Positions 9,489 through 17,877 of a stretch of DNA of 24,422 bases are shown piece by piece; position 1 is the first letter of the stretch, and each line of letters begins with the position of its first letter. The notes beneath the pieces are model-generated. The model ran no database searches, was not told where the DNA came from, and saw only the letters and a program-made list of their open reading frames with translations. The translations under genes were made by a program, and so were the position numbers. This DNA comes from Lysinibacillus pakistanensis (GTDB lineage: Bacteria > Bacillota > Bacilli > Bacillales_A > Planococcaceae), in the NCBI GenBank assembly GCA_001312325.1, contig BBDJ01000048.1, positions 1-24,422 of the forward strand, in the 5' to 3' direction.

Positions 9489-10284
9489 CTAAAATACACT
9501 ACGTACTAATCCCCCATCGATTCTCAACGCAGAACCATTAATAGCAGAAGAAAGTGGGCTACTTAAAAATGTCACAAAATGCGCAATTTCTTCTGGGCGA
9601 ATTAGTCTCTGAATTATAGAGGTTGGCCGATTTTTCTTCATAAATCGCATCTCAGCTTCTTCCAACGTCAAATCTTCATTAGGATAAAGGGTATTTAGCA
9701 TAGTTTCCACGCCCTCTGTAAAAGTAGAACCTGGCATAATTGTGTTGACGGTTACCTTTGTTTCTTTAGTCAGCTCAGCTAAACTACGAGAAAGTGAGAG
9801 CTGCATCGTCTTCGTCGCGCTATAATGAGCCATTTCTTGTGATGGCATAATAGCTGCTTCGCTCGCAATAAAGATAACCCTTCCTTCCTTTTTTTTGAAT
9901 CATTTGATTGAGATACCAGCGAGTAAGCCGAACACCACTCATAATATTGACCTCAAACATCTTAAACCATTCCTCATCAGAGATATCAAAATATTCTTTT
10001 GGCTCAAAAATGCCTAGGTTATTTATTAAAATATCTACTTTTGAGAATTCGTCTATAGCCCTTTGACAACCCTCTTCGGTTCCTAAATCAGATACTAATG
10101 ATCGAAGGATAGCTTCAGGATACTGTACTTGAATTTCTTTTATTGTTTGATGAACCTTTTCTTCATGGCGCCCATTAATAATGACAGTAACACCTTCTGC
10201 TACTAATGATTTTGCAATGGCTTTCCCAATTCCTGCAGTAGATCCCGTAACTAGCGCTGTTTTCCCTTTCAAATTTAGAAACAT
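9489..10284 (-). CDS. short-chain dehydrogenase/reductase (SDR), frameshifted here
   Basis: NAD(P)-dependent oxidoreductase of the classical SDR family, about 264 residues. It shows the cofactor motif TGSTAGIG at residues ~14-21, the INNLG motif (VDILINNLGIF), the catalytic Ser in IASEAAIMPS and the active-site pair in HYSATKTM (YxxxK). The end ALRIDGGLVRSVF matches the usual DGG terminus. The substrate cannot be told from sequence. Start: GAGAGGGG 8 bases before the ATG. The T8 run at 9889-9896 carries one extra base; removing it joins MIQKKEGRVIFIASEAA in one frame. The gene stands alone between the two-component operon and the DUF4256 gene. Confidence 0.92.
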
Positions 10285-10497
10285 ATTAAACCCCTCTCAA
10301 TTACCTTTATAAGATTGCTTTATGGTTAAAGTATGGGTTTCTTCTCTTCTTTTAAACAAAAAAAACAATTAAAGAAGGAGCGGGTATACCCAAAATTTTA
10401 CCAGCTATAGGGTACACCAGCGCGAGTTATGCCAGTTAAAGTTCTAAATACCGAAGCAGTTGGAATTGACTAGAATTAGTAGGGGTTTCTTTCTATG

Positions 10498-11065
10498 TTA
10501 GACCCTTAGCGAGCCACGGAAGCCCCTAGCAGCATAGTAGGAATCTGCCCCATTATGGTACACAAAAACAGTATCGTAACGATAATCACAAAAGAGGGCC
10601 CCACCGAGTTTTCTAATATTTGCAGGTGTTTGGACCCAGCTTGATGTTTTCAAATCGAAATTTTCAAGTTTCTGCAACTCACGGTATTGCTCTTCCGTTA
10701 AAATTTCAATGCCCATGGCAGTTGCCATATCAATAGCGTTATTTTCTGGTTTGTGTTTTTTTCTTGACTCCAATGCTTCACGATCATAACAAATACTTCT
10801 GCGACCTTTAGGACTTTCTACTGAACAATCATAAAAAAATGTATTCGTTTGTCTTATTATCATGGCCAACTACATCTGGTTCACCTCCAGTTACTTCCAT
10901 TTCATTGAGTGACCACAGTTTTTCAATATTTGCTTCGAGCCTAGCTTGTACTTTAGCCCATTCAAGATCTTTATGGCGATTCATATTTTTCTCAAAACGG
11001 GCTTTCAAAGTTCTAAGTAGTTCCTCCCGTTGTTCTAGTGACAATTCCATATTACTCTTAGTCAT
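10498..11065 (-). CDS. DUF4256 family protein, frameshifted here
   Basis: Cytoplasmic protein of about 188 residues with no signal or membrane segment. It matches DUF4256 as I know it: EELLRTLKARFEKNMNRH near the N-terminus, then EVTGGEPDVVGHD, SPKGRRSICYDREALESRK, and the highly conserved tail YDTVFVYHNGADSYYAARGF. The family is widespread in bacteria and its function is unknown. The ATG at 11065 follows AAAGGGGAAAT closely. The A7 run 10833-10839 has one base too many and divides it; the repaired junction reads EYIFYDCSVESPKG. A short imperfect hairpin (GGGGT...ACCC) overlaps its stop codon. Confidence 0.9.
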
Positions 11066-11469
11066 ATCATTTCCCCTTTATTGTTTTTAATAAGTTCTTA
11101 ATTAAACATTAATACCAGTGCTAAAACTCTAACTGTCAAAATATCAGTGTACATTTTGTTCGTCTAAGTATGTACATTTCGCTGATTAACTTACCTTCTA
11201 TACAAGTTCGTAAATAATTACAACTTGACACGAAGTCTTTCCTCTCATGATTCGATAGCCTAGAATCCAGCTATACCAAGGGCTCTTAACTGGCTCAAGG
11301 CTATCTTGCTCACCACTTCTTGTATTACTTCTCCTTATTTTATATTATTTTTTTTGTGATTTATTGTTTTCTCTAAATAAATTTCTATAAAGAAGGAATA
11401 TGAGAAACTAAAAATCGTTATGGACTTAGGAATCCTCTGTAATTAATTCATTTTTTTAAATATTTATTA
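11066..11469. other. intergenic region with repeats, possible decayed insertion sequence end
   Basis: About 400 bases without a gene. It holds two direct copies of TGTACATTT 23 bases apart (11148-11156, 11171-11179) and a long-loop inverted repeat, GATAGCCT (11254-11261) with AGGCTATC (11298-11305). Base composition around 11225-11310 is richer in G+C than its flanks. Tandem TGTACA-type repeats recall the multiple terminal repeats of IS21-family elements, so this may be a remnant. No transposase reading is recognisable, so the idea is weak. Confidence 0.25.
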
Positions 11470-12286
11470 TCAATAGTTCCCCTTTTTAACAGCCTGAATA
11501 ATAGCTGAGACAATGTAATTTTCTAAATCATGATGGGGTTCCCATTCACGGATAAATTCTTTCGACTCATCTTTTGGTATGATTGAGATATTTGTAAAGC
11601 CTGCATCTTTTAAAAGTGCTTTGTATTCTTCAATCGAAATGGCACCAGAAACGCAACCAGAATATAGATTCATATCTAATAAATAACTCTCTGGTAAGGC
11701 TGTCGTTAACACAACATCTGAAATTGCTAAACGACCAGCTTTTTTTTAAAATACGATAGGCTTCTTTAAATACCTGTCGTTTGTTTGGCGATAGATTAAT
11801 CACACAATTTGAAATGATAATATCAGCAGTATCATCCGCAACCGGCATATATTCTATTTCACCTAAACGAAATTCTACTTGTTCATATCCAGGTTTTTCT
11901 GCATTACGACGTGCCTTAGCAATCATTTCAGGTGTCATATCAATGCCAATTACCCGTCCTTTTTTCCCTACCTTTGGTGCAGCCAAGAAGCAATCGAAGC
12001 CACCACCTGAGCCTAAATCGACAACAATTTCTCCAGGCTTCAAGTTCGCAATAGCTTGTGGGTTGCCACAGCTAAGCCCCATATTAGCTCCGTTTGGGAT
12101 AGAAGCTAGTTCCTCTTTTGTATAGCCCATTTTCTGAGAAATCTCTTCAATGGAAACATTTTGATTATCTTTTGGATTACAGCAGCTAGGAGCTAACGTA
12201 CTAAATCCCTGTGTATTTTCTAATTTCAAAGCAACTTTCGCATAGCTTTCACGTACATTTGTACGAATGTCATCTTCTCTTCTCAT
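11470..12286 (-). CDS. arsM: arsenite S-adenosylmethionine methyltransferase ArsM, frameshifted here
   Basis: Methylates As(III) with SAM to mono- to trimethyl arsenicals; cytoplasmic. About 271 residues. The N-terminus has the paired Cys of LAPSCCNPK. The Rossmann SAM site is [20 protein letters not shown]. The conserved arsenite-binding cysteines appear in [23 protein letters not shown] and [17 protein letters not shown] stands 7 bases before the ATG. It begins 13 bases after the acr3 stop and is the last gene of the ars operon. The T8 run at 11740-11747 has one base too many; repair gives [22 protein letters not shown] in one frame (two halves otherwise overlap out of frame). The acr3/arsR context supports the substrate. 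Confidence 0.93.
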
Positions 12287-12299
12287 TTAAAATCCTCCC

Positions 12300-13350
12300 T
12301 TAATGCTTAAAATATTTTTTCTGCCAGCGTAACGCAACCCATACAAGTCCTATTAGTACTGGTACTTCAACGAGTGGTCCGATAACAGCAGCAAAGGCCA
12401 CACCACTATGAAGTCCAAAAACACCTACAGCTACAGCAATGGCTAATTCAAAATTGTTACTAGCTGCTGTAAATGAAAGGGCTGAGGTGACCGGATAGGA
12501 TGCCCCTGCTTTATGTGAAGAGAAGAATGAAACAACAAACATGACTACAAAGTAAATAAATAATGGAATCGCAATTCGCACTACATCGAGTGGTAGTTCC
12601 ACTAATTTCTCACCCTTTAAAGCAAACATCATGACTATTGTGAAAAGAAGTGCTATTAAAGTAAGTGGTGAAATTTTGGGTAGAAACTTTTCCTCATACC
12701 ACTGTTTTCCTTTACTCTTTAAACTGATCCATCGTGTTAGGAAACCAGCAGCAAATGGTATGCCTAAATAGATAAGGACGCTTTTAGTAATCTCCAACAT
12801 TGAAATAGATACATTAAAATTGTCTAAACCAAACCAACCAGGTAAGATATTTAAGAAAAAAAATAAGCAAAAACCGAATACGTCATGATTTGAAAAATGG
12901 AGTTAAAAGCAACTAAACCAGCAACATATTCACGGTCTCCATGTGCCAGATCATTCCATACTATCACCATTGCAATACATCGAGCTAAGCCAATCATAAT
13001 GAGTCCAGCCATGTACTCAGGATAATCACGTAAGAAGATGATTGCTAAAAAGAACATTAAGAATGGTCCAAGCAACCAGTTTTGAAATAGTGATAGTAAA
13101 AGTACCTTCCAATCCTTAAACACCCGCCACATTTCCTCATATTTCACTTTCGCTAAGGTGGATACATCATGACAATTAGCCCTAAAGCAATCGGTATGGA
13201 CGTTGTGCCAATAGACATGAACTCTAGCACTTCCCCAATATTGGGCATTGTGACACTAAATAAAACACCTACCCCCATTGCTACAAATATCCAAAGGGTA
13301 AGATAACGATCTAGAAAGGATAGCTGTTTAGTTAAGGATTCATTATTCAT
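12300..13350 (-). CDS. acr3: arsenite efflux permease, ACR3 family, frameshifted here
   Basis: Ten-helix membrane carrier that exports As(III), driven by the proton gradient. About 350 residues. Family marks include the early segment [17 protein letters not shown], the Cys-bearing [19 protein letters not shown] (the ACR3 cysteine needed for arsenite) and [20 protein letters not shown]. The start codon follows the arsR stop directly (TAAATG), with GGAGAGG inside arsR, so it is translationally coupled. Two breaks: near 13154 (one T missing in CCTTAGCG) and the A8 run 12856-12863, which needs two bases fewer or one more to read [14 protein letters not shown]. Often annotated arsB, but it is ACR3-type, not the NhaD-like ArsB. 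Confidence 0.94.
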
Positions 13351-13668
13351 TTATTCCTCTCCTTCATAACAGCAGTTTGAAACACAATTACACCCATTTA
13401 AAGGCTGAATTTGTTCTAAAATACCCTGCATAAGAGGCGTTTGATCTTCCACCAAACGATAATGCTTCCAAGTCCCTACTTTTCGTTCAGTAATAATGCC
13501 TGCCTCCTTTAATTTTCGTAAATGCTGACTAACTGCTGGTTGTGAAATCCCTAGAACATCCACAAAATCACACACACATACCTCCCCGTTTTTCATACAT
13601 GCAAGTAATTTAATGCGATTCAAGTCAGCTGCTGCCTTTAATTGTTTTTCAATGTGTGTATTGTCCAT
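13351..13668 (-). CDS. arsR: ArsR/SmtB-family arsenic-responsive repressor
   Basis: Winged-helix repressor of 105 residues, intact, released from DNA by As(III)/Sb(III). The metalloid site is the CxC pair in EVCVCDFVDVLG at the start of the recognition helix region, and the DNA-reading helix is ISQPAVSQHLRKLKEAGII. The Cys-rich tail (GCNCVSNCCYEGEE) may add thiolate ligands, although this is inference. AAGGAGG lies 6 bases before the ATG. It heads the operon arsR-acr3-arsM, and its stop abuts the acr3 start. No run of 7 or more bases occurs, in line with its being unbroken. Confidence 0.95.
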   Translation of the reverse strand: MDNTHIEKQLKAAADLNRIKLLACMKNGEVCVCDFVDVLGISQPAVSQHLRKLKEAGIITERKVGTWKHYRLVEDQTPLMQGILEQIQPLNGCNCVSNCCYEGEE

Positions 13669-13753
13669 GTTTTTGCCTCCTTTTACATAACCATTTACTT
13701 CTATATAACTTAGAAAAATAGAAAACCACCACCAAGTATTGTTTATTAAATTT

Positions 13754-13769
13754 GTATATTACTATATAC
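13754..13769. promoter_or_regulatory. candidate ArsR operator
   Basis: GTATAT-TACT-ATATAC is a perfect 6-bp inverted repeat in AT-rich sequence, about 86-101 bases upstream of arsR. AT-rich imperfect dyads are usual ArsR sites, but this one is rather far from the start, and no good -35/-10 pair is visible near it. Confidence 0.3.
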
Positions 13770-13958
13770 TTATATTATGAGTTGGAAATCAAAATTACAA
13801 TAGGAAATTATTTATTTTAACGATACATACAAAAAAAATATCTACATTATGTATCAGACTCCCTACCAGTCAGTAGATCAGATTAAATACATTATTGACA
13901 GCTATTCAAACCTAACTCTCAAAAGGTTTGAGGTATGAGTTATCTTCTTCTGATAATT

Positions 13959-14032
13959 ACAAAGAAACTCCAACCAACTATATGATAGTAATATTCCCAC
14001 TTACTTTTCTGATTTAAAGGGAGTTTCTTTGT
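13959..14032. other. long-loop hairpin between arsR and the MocR gene
   Basis: Perfect 13-bp arms ACAAAGAAACTCC (13959-13971) and GGAGTTTCTTTGT (14020-14032) enclose 48 bases. A T6 run follows on the plus side (to 14037), so read rightward it resembles a terminator with an unusually long loop. Nested repeats lie just to the left: CAAACCT (13907-13913) with AGGTTTG (13924-13930), and TAACTC with GAGTTA around them. The rest of 13669-14145 shows no gene. Confidence 0.45.
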
Positions 14033-14145
14033 TTTTTATATTAAGTTTAAAAAGAGATTAATTTTAATAACCCAACTTTCGCACAGAAAAATAGGAAGAC
14101 AGGCCTTGATACAGTTATGCAAACCTTTAATCAAAGCCCCTCCCC

Positions 14146-15569
14146 TCACATAGAAAGAGATTGTGCCACTGCCACAAACTTTTTTTACCCCTTCACGTAG
14201 CTGTATTTCATTTACGTATGAATAGCTTAAACGTATCCAAGATGATAGTTGTTTTAATGGATCACAAACTTGACCAGGCACAAAGGATATAGATTGCTCA
14301 ATACTTTTGCTTAATAATAATTCAGTTGGAAGTGTATCTGGAAGCTTCACCCATAAATTAAGACCACCGTTTGGACTGATCCATTTCCAATCTGTTACTG
14401 CTAGCTCTTCCTCCATGATTTCCTTTCGGATCTGAAGGGCGATCCGAATTTTCTCTAGGTGCTGCTGCAATCTTAGTGATGAAAAGTAATGGAGAAAAAT
14501 TTTTTGATTGAGAAGTGGTGAGCCATTATCAGCTAAAGATTTTACTGTTAGTAGTGCCTTCATTAAGGATGATGGACAAATAACAGCCGCGATTCTCAAA
14601 CCAGGTGAGATATATTTACAAAAGCTTCGGATATAAATGACGGTCCCAGCTGTATCATATGTGTAAATTGGTGGCGGCGGGGCATGGTCAAAATAGATGT
14701 CGTGATAGGCATCGTCCTCAATGATTAAAAAACGATATTGTTCAGCTAATTCTACTAATTTTTTTGCGCTGCTCGACTGAAACAGTATAACCAGTCGGGT
14801 TATGGAATGTTGGGTTAAGATAAAAAAAGCAGTGGTTTATATTGTTTAATAAAGTATTCAACCTGCTCTAAATCGTACCCGTCTGGATGGATATCAACCG
14901 TTACAATCTGTGCTCCCTGTGCTCTAAAAATTTCAATTGCAGCACTATAGCTTGGACGTTCAAATAAAACGACGTCCCCTGGCTTAATAAAAGTTTGCGC
15001 GATTAAGTGTATCGCTTGCTGTGAGCCTGAGGTGATTAACAGATCATCTGTATGGAAATGAGTTTTATACTGGCTGATAAAATATTGAGTGAGTGTTTCA
15101 CGTAGCTCTAAATCACCTTGCACTGTGGAGTAGGTCGCAAGTATTTTTGGATAAAGGTCAAACACTTTTTTTTACATAATCTGAAAAATAATGATTAGGC
15201 AACAGATTTGGATCAATTAATGCCTGAGAAAAATGATAGGAAACAGGTGATTGATGGATTTCAGATAAGTGATTTTTTTTGTACGTATGCAGAAACAATT
15301 GGATTGTCCAGATCAAGATATTCAAGATTGTTCATCACATTTGATTGTACAAAGTAGCCTGCTTTATCTTTTACATAAACTTTGTCATGCTGTTTTAATA
15401 ATTGATAAGCCTTTAAGACCGTTAATCGATGAACATTCATTTCACATGCTAATTGCCGTACGGAGGGAATCTTTTCATGCTCTTTCCATTCTTTCCGTTC
15501 TATTCTGTGAAGTACATAATCGTATACTTTCTTAAAAAGATAGTCATCATTTCTAATTGCTTTTCTCAC
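14146..15569 (-). CDS. MocR-type GntR regulator with aminotransferase domain, frameshifted here
   Basis: PLP-dependent transcription factor of about 472 residues. Residues 1-75 form a GntR winged helix (KIPSVRQLACEMNVHRLTVLKAYQLL). A fold-type I aminotransferase domain follows: SGSQQAIHLIAQ, NPTFHNPTG, EDDAYHD and the PLP lysine in SFCKYISPGLRI (Cys in place of the usual second Ser). The likely start is the GTG at 15569, 7 bases after AAAGGAGG. Five runs each hold one extra base: T8 15273-15280, T8 15166-15173, A7 14822-14828, T7 14759-14765 and T7 14180-14186. Repair ends the protein at 14146, not 14036. It diverges from an EamA transporter, as in B. subtilis ycxD-ycxC, so it probably controls that gene and itself. 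The effector is unknown. Confidence 0.92.
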
Positions 15570-15592
15570 ATCGATTCCTCCTTTACAAAACG

Positions 15593-15598
15593 ATTGTA
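15593..15598 (-). promoter_or_regulatory. -10 box of the MocR gene
   Basis: TACAAT on the minus strand, 24 bases before the GTG start. The matching -35 position (GAACAG or AGAACA) falls inside the right-hand end of the first 13-bp repeat, so bound regulator would cover its own promoter. Confidence 0.45.
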
Positions 15599-15612
15599 CC
15601 ACGCCCCAATCT

Positions 15613-15644
15613 AATCTGTTCTATCTTTTTCAATCTGTTCTATC
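15613..15644. promoter_or_regulatory. tandem 13-bp direct repeat, likely MocR operator
   Basis: AATCTGTTCTATC occurs exactly twice, at 15613-15625 and 15632-15644, with starts 19 bases apart (about two helical turns). It lies in the 113-base gap between the divergent MocR and EamA genes. MocR regulators such as PdxR, TauR and GabR are known to bind direct repeats in such gaps. The position fits autorepression plus activation of the transporter, whose -10 candidate TATGAT is at 15656-15661. Confidence 0.7.
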
Positions 15645-15682
15645 CTCTGTCTTTTATGATAGAAAAAGAGGAGGAGTTTTAT

Positions 15683-16608
15683 ATGGTTATTATTAATTAT
15701 TTCTTTATGTGTTTGATTTTTGGAACGACATTTTTAGCAATAAAAATTGGTGTTGATGCAGGCGTGCCTCCATTTTTATCAGCTGGACTTCGTTTTTTTC
15801 ATTGCTGGTTTACTGCTATTTAGTTTTATGGTGTGGAGAAAGAAAACGACAATAAGGTTATTATTTCGAAAAGAGATGTTTTTTTACAGGAGTAGGTTTA
15901 ACCTTCGGGACGTTTGCCACATTATACTGGGCAGAACAGTATGTAACATCTGGGATTGCAGCGGTCTTATCTGCTACAGGTCCAATGATGATCATCGTTA
16001 TTCAGACATTCATCTTGAAGCAAAAAGGAAATCGGAATTCATTCATTGGTTGTGTCGTGGGAGTCATTGGTGTCACACTCTTGATCTTACCTAGCTTTTC
16101 AATTGAGATTAGCCAATTCTGGATGATTGGTTGTTTCGCTATTATATTGGGTGAAGCTTTTTATGCATCTGGAACGATTTATACGAAGCATGTCATCCGA
16201 AAATTTGAAGCGACATCACCGATAGCTTTAAATGCAGCACAAATGATGCATGGTGGGATATTATTAATCATTTTGTCATTGTTTACAGAGAACATACAGC
16301 TTGATTATCTGGTAAGCCCAGCTTCTATCGGCTCGCTTCTTTATTTAACGATTGTTGGTTCTATGATCGGCCATAGCATTTACTATTGGCTTGTCTCACG
16401 GACAAATCCTGTTTTTCCTTCTACATGGCTGTATATTTCACCTTTAATTGCCGTTATGCTAGGGGTTGCATTCTATCATGAATATATTTCTTGGCTAACT
16501 GGTATAGGAACCTTGACGATTATTGTAGGAACGGTTTTAGTCAATTACGAAACATTACGGAAGCTGCATTGGAGGAAGGGTACTGTTCTTCAGGATGTCA
16601 AAAATTAA
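15683..16608 (+). CDS. EamA/DMT-family transporter, frameshifted here
   Basis: Drug/metabolite-transporter-superfamily permease of about 307 residues with ten predicted helices in two EamA repeats. The first begins NYFFMCLIFGTTFLAIKIGVD; the second includes GEAFYASGTIYTKHVI and the end IAVMLGVAFYHEYISWLTGIG. GAGGAGG stands 8 bases before the ATG at 15683. T7 runs at 15793-15799 and 15879-15885 each have one base too many; repair gives RFFIAGLLLF and EMFFTGVGLTFGTFATLYWAEQYV. Substrate unknown; the divergent MocR regulator suggests an amino acid, amine or vitamin-related compound. The stop TAA at 16606-16608 is followed by a strong hairpin at 16827. Confidence 0.92.
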
Positions 16609-16793
16609 CCTGCTAGATTTTCATAAACTTTAATCAAATTATCGTGTTCTAATGGTGGATAAATCCATAAAAAGTTATCTTTCAGCATTGTCGTATCCTT
16701 CAGATCAGCCTCTTTTTTTTCGATCGGGCAATCCAGTTGCTCTAATCTTTTCACATTTAATGAACATTTAGGAAATCTTGAATCTACTGTCAA
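16605..16793 (-). CDS. unrecognised short frame, possible gene remnant
   Basis: A 62-codon frame starting at a TTG and ending in DNLIKVYENLAG; its stop overlaps the EamA stop on the other strand. Composition is plausible for a soluble protein (phrases such as KDNFLWIYPPLEHDN), but there is no ribosome site and a stop lies just upstream in frame. Another frame runs on slightly upstream (SFDSRF), so it may be the tail of a broken gene. I recognise no family. Confidence 0.25.
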   Translation of the reverse strand: MTVDSRFPKCSLNVKRLEQLDCPIEKKEADLKDTTMLKDNFLWIYPPLEHDNLIKVYENLAG

Positions 16794-16826
16794 ATGACAC
16801 AGCTATAACAAAAGGGAATTTATTTT

Positions 16827-16852
16827 ACCCCCATCCACAACAGGATGGGGGT
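16827..16852 (+). terminator. hairpin terminator after the EamA gene
   Basis: Perfect 10-bp GC-rich stem ACCCCCATCC / GGATGGGGGT with loop ACAACA, followed by ATTCGTTTT. The stem is strong and the T tract modest. It is about 220 bases past the EamA stop. Confidence 0.7.
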
Positions 16853-16997
16853 ATTCGTTTTGGAGGTATTTATCGATATTGCGGATAGTGTTAATTTCGC
16901 TAGTACCCTTTGATTTAACCATATATTATATATTTAATAAGAGTAAAAGAGAGCATGATCTTCTTGAATGACCAAAGCCATATTAATCGTATTATTT

Positions 16998-17426
16998 TTA
17001 CATTTGTTGATATAAAATTGTTTGAGCAATCCCAATAAAATACTCTGATTCAACAATTATATGATTTAAAACGACTTTGGCTGTTGAATTGGTGCTAATC
17101 GGCTTACTTTCATCTATAAGAGAACGACAGAAATTAATAAATTGTTCACTCTGCTGAAGGCAAAAAGAAGTAAGCTGCAAAATATTCTGGAAAAGAGTTT
17201 GAGAAACCTGCCCCTGAGAACGATTAACGGTCTCAATATATCTAACTACTTGCTGATGTGTCTGGGCAAATGCTTTTTCCCACTCCTTTAATGCCTCAAC
17301 ATATTCTTGCTCTAGATCTTTTACAAGTTCTCTGATAACAACAGTATGTTCTTCTTCTTGGCGTTTCCAAAATTCGGCTTCATCAAGAACACGTAATGGC
17401 ATCTGATTTCCATAATAAAACTGCAT
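16998..17426 (-). CDS. DUF2935-like protein
   Basis: Intact 142-residue soluble protein, almost wholly helical by composition, with no signal peptide. The start FYYGNQMPLRVLDEAEFWKRQEEEHTVVI and the pattern of E, H and W residues (EAEFWKRQEEEH, LNHIIVESEYF) resemble DUF2935 proteins of spore-formers, which look like hemerythrin-type or four-helix bundles that may bind metal. Function is unknown and the family call is from memory. GGAGG stands 7 bases before the ATG. It stands alone; no run of 7 or more bases lies within it and it is unbroken. Confidence 0.75.
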   Translation of the reverse strand: MQFYYGNQMPLRVLDEAEFWKRQEEEHTVVIRELVKDLEQEYVEALKEWEKAFAQTHQQVVRYIETVNRSQGQVSQTLFQNILQLTSFCLQQSEQFINFCRSLIDESKPISTNSTAKVVLNHIIVESEYFIGIAQTILYQQM

Positions 17427-17877
17427 GAATAGTCCTCCATTCTACTAATCTTTTATATGTATATACAATAGATCTGGAAATAGAACTTTGGAATGGATTT
17501 TCTCCTCAAGAATGAGACTTCCCAATATACAGATTAAAAGCTCAAACTCCTTTTTAATTTCTTCTACATCTCATTTTAAGAATGCTCTCCCCCATGACCA
17601 CTTCTCAAAAATAATTGTAAAGATACATATGAAACTTATAGATTCAAAGTTGGAGAAAATATAAAAATAGGACATATATACCTATAAAACTAATTATTTC
17701 ATATATTATTAGTAAATTCACCCATGTTTATTGCAGATATTTTACACAGATAAAATTAAGGTTTCAATTTTACTGAGAAGAAGTAATTAGTAATATTAAT
17801 GAAAAATCACGCTTATATTTTTCATGCTATTCTTACTCTAGTCAAAGGCGAAAGCTATTTGAAAGGAGTAAGTTTAA
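17427..17877. other. intergenic region between divergent DUF2935 and NlpC/P60 genes
   Basis: About 450 AT-rich bases containing the promoters of both flanking genes. Apart from the palindrome at 17799-17825, I see no gene, RNA or repeat. No textbook -35/-10 pair stands out for either gene. Confidence 0.4.
17799..17825. promoter_or_regulatory. palindromic operator candidate upstream of the NlpC/P60 gene
   Basis: Perfect 9-bp arms ATGAAAAAT and ATTTTTCAT are separated by 9 bases, 53-79 bases before the TTG start. The geometry suits a dimeric repressor or activator near the promoter. It has no terminator-like GC stem. Confidence 0.4.

Noticed and set aside
11148..11179. CRISPR-like array
   Set aside because: There are only two short copies of a 9-base word, with no regular repeat-spacer structure and no cas genes.
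11781..12125. 114-codon plus-strand frame within arsM
   Set aside because: It lies opposite the conserved SAM-binding region of arsM, which is clearly the coding strand.
13895..13900. TTGACA as a -35 box
   Set aside because: No acceptable -10 lies 16-19 bases downstream (the place reads CTCAAA), and no rightward gene follows.
14036..14145. C-terminal extension of the MocR protein to 14036
   Set aside because: It arises only from the extra base in the T7 run at 14180-14186. The repaired frame stops at 14146.
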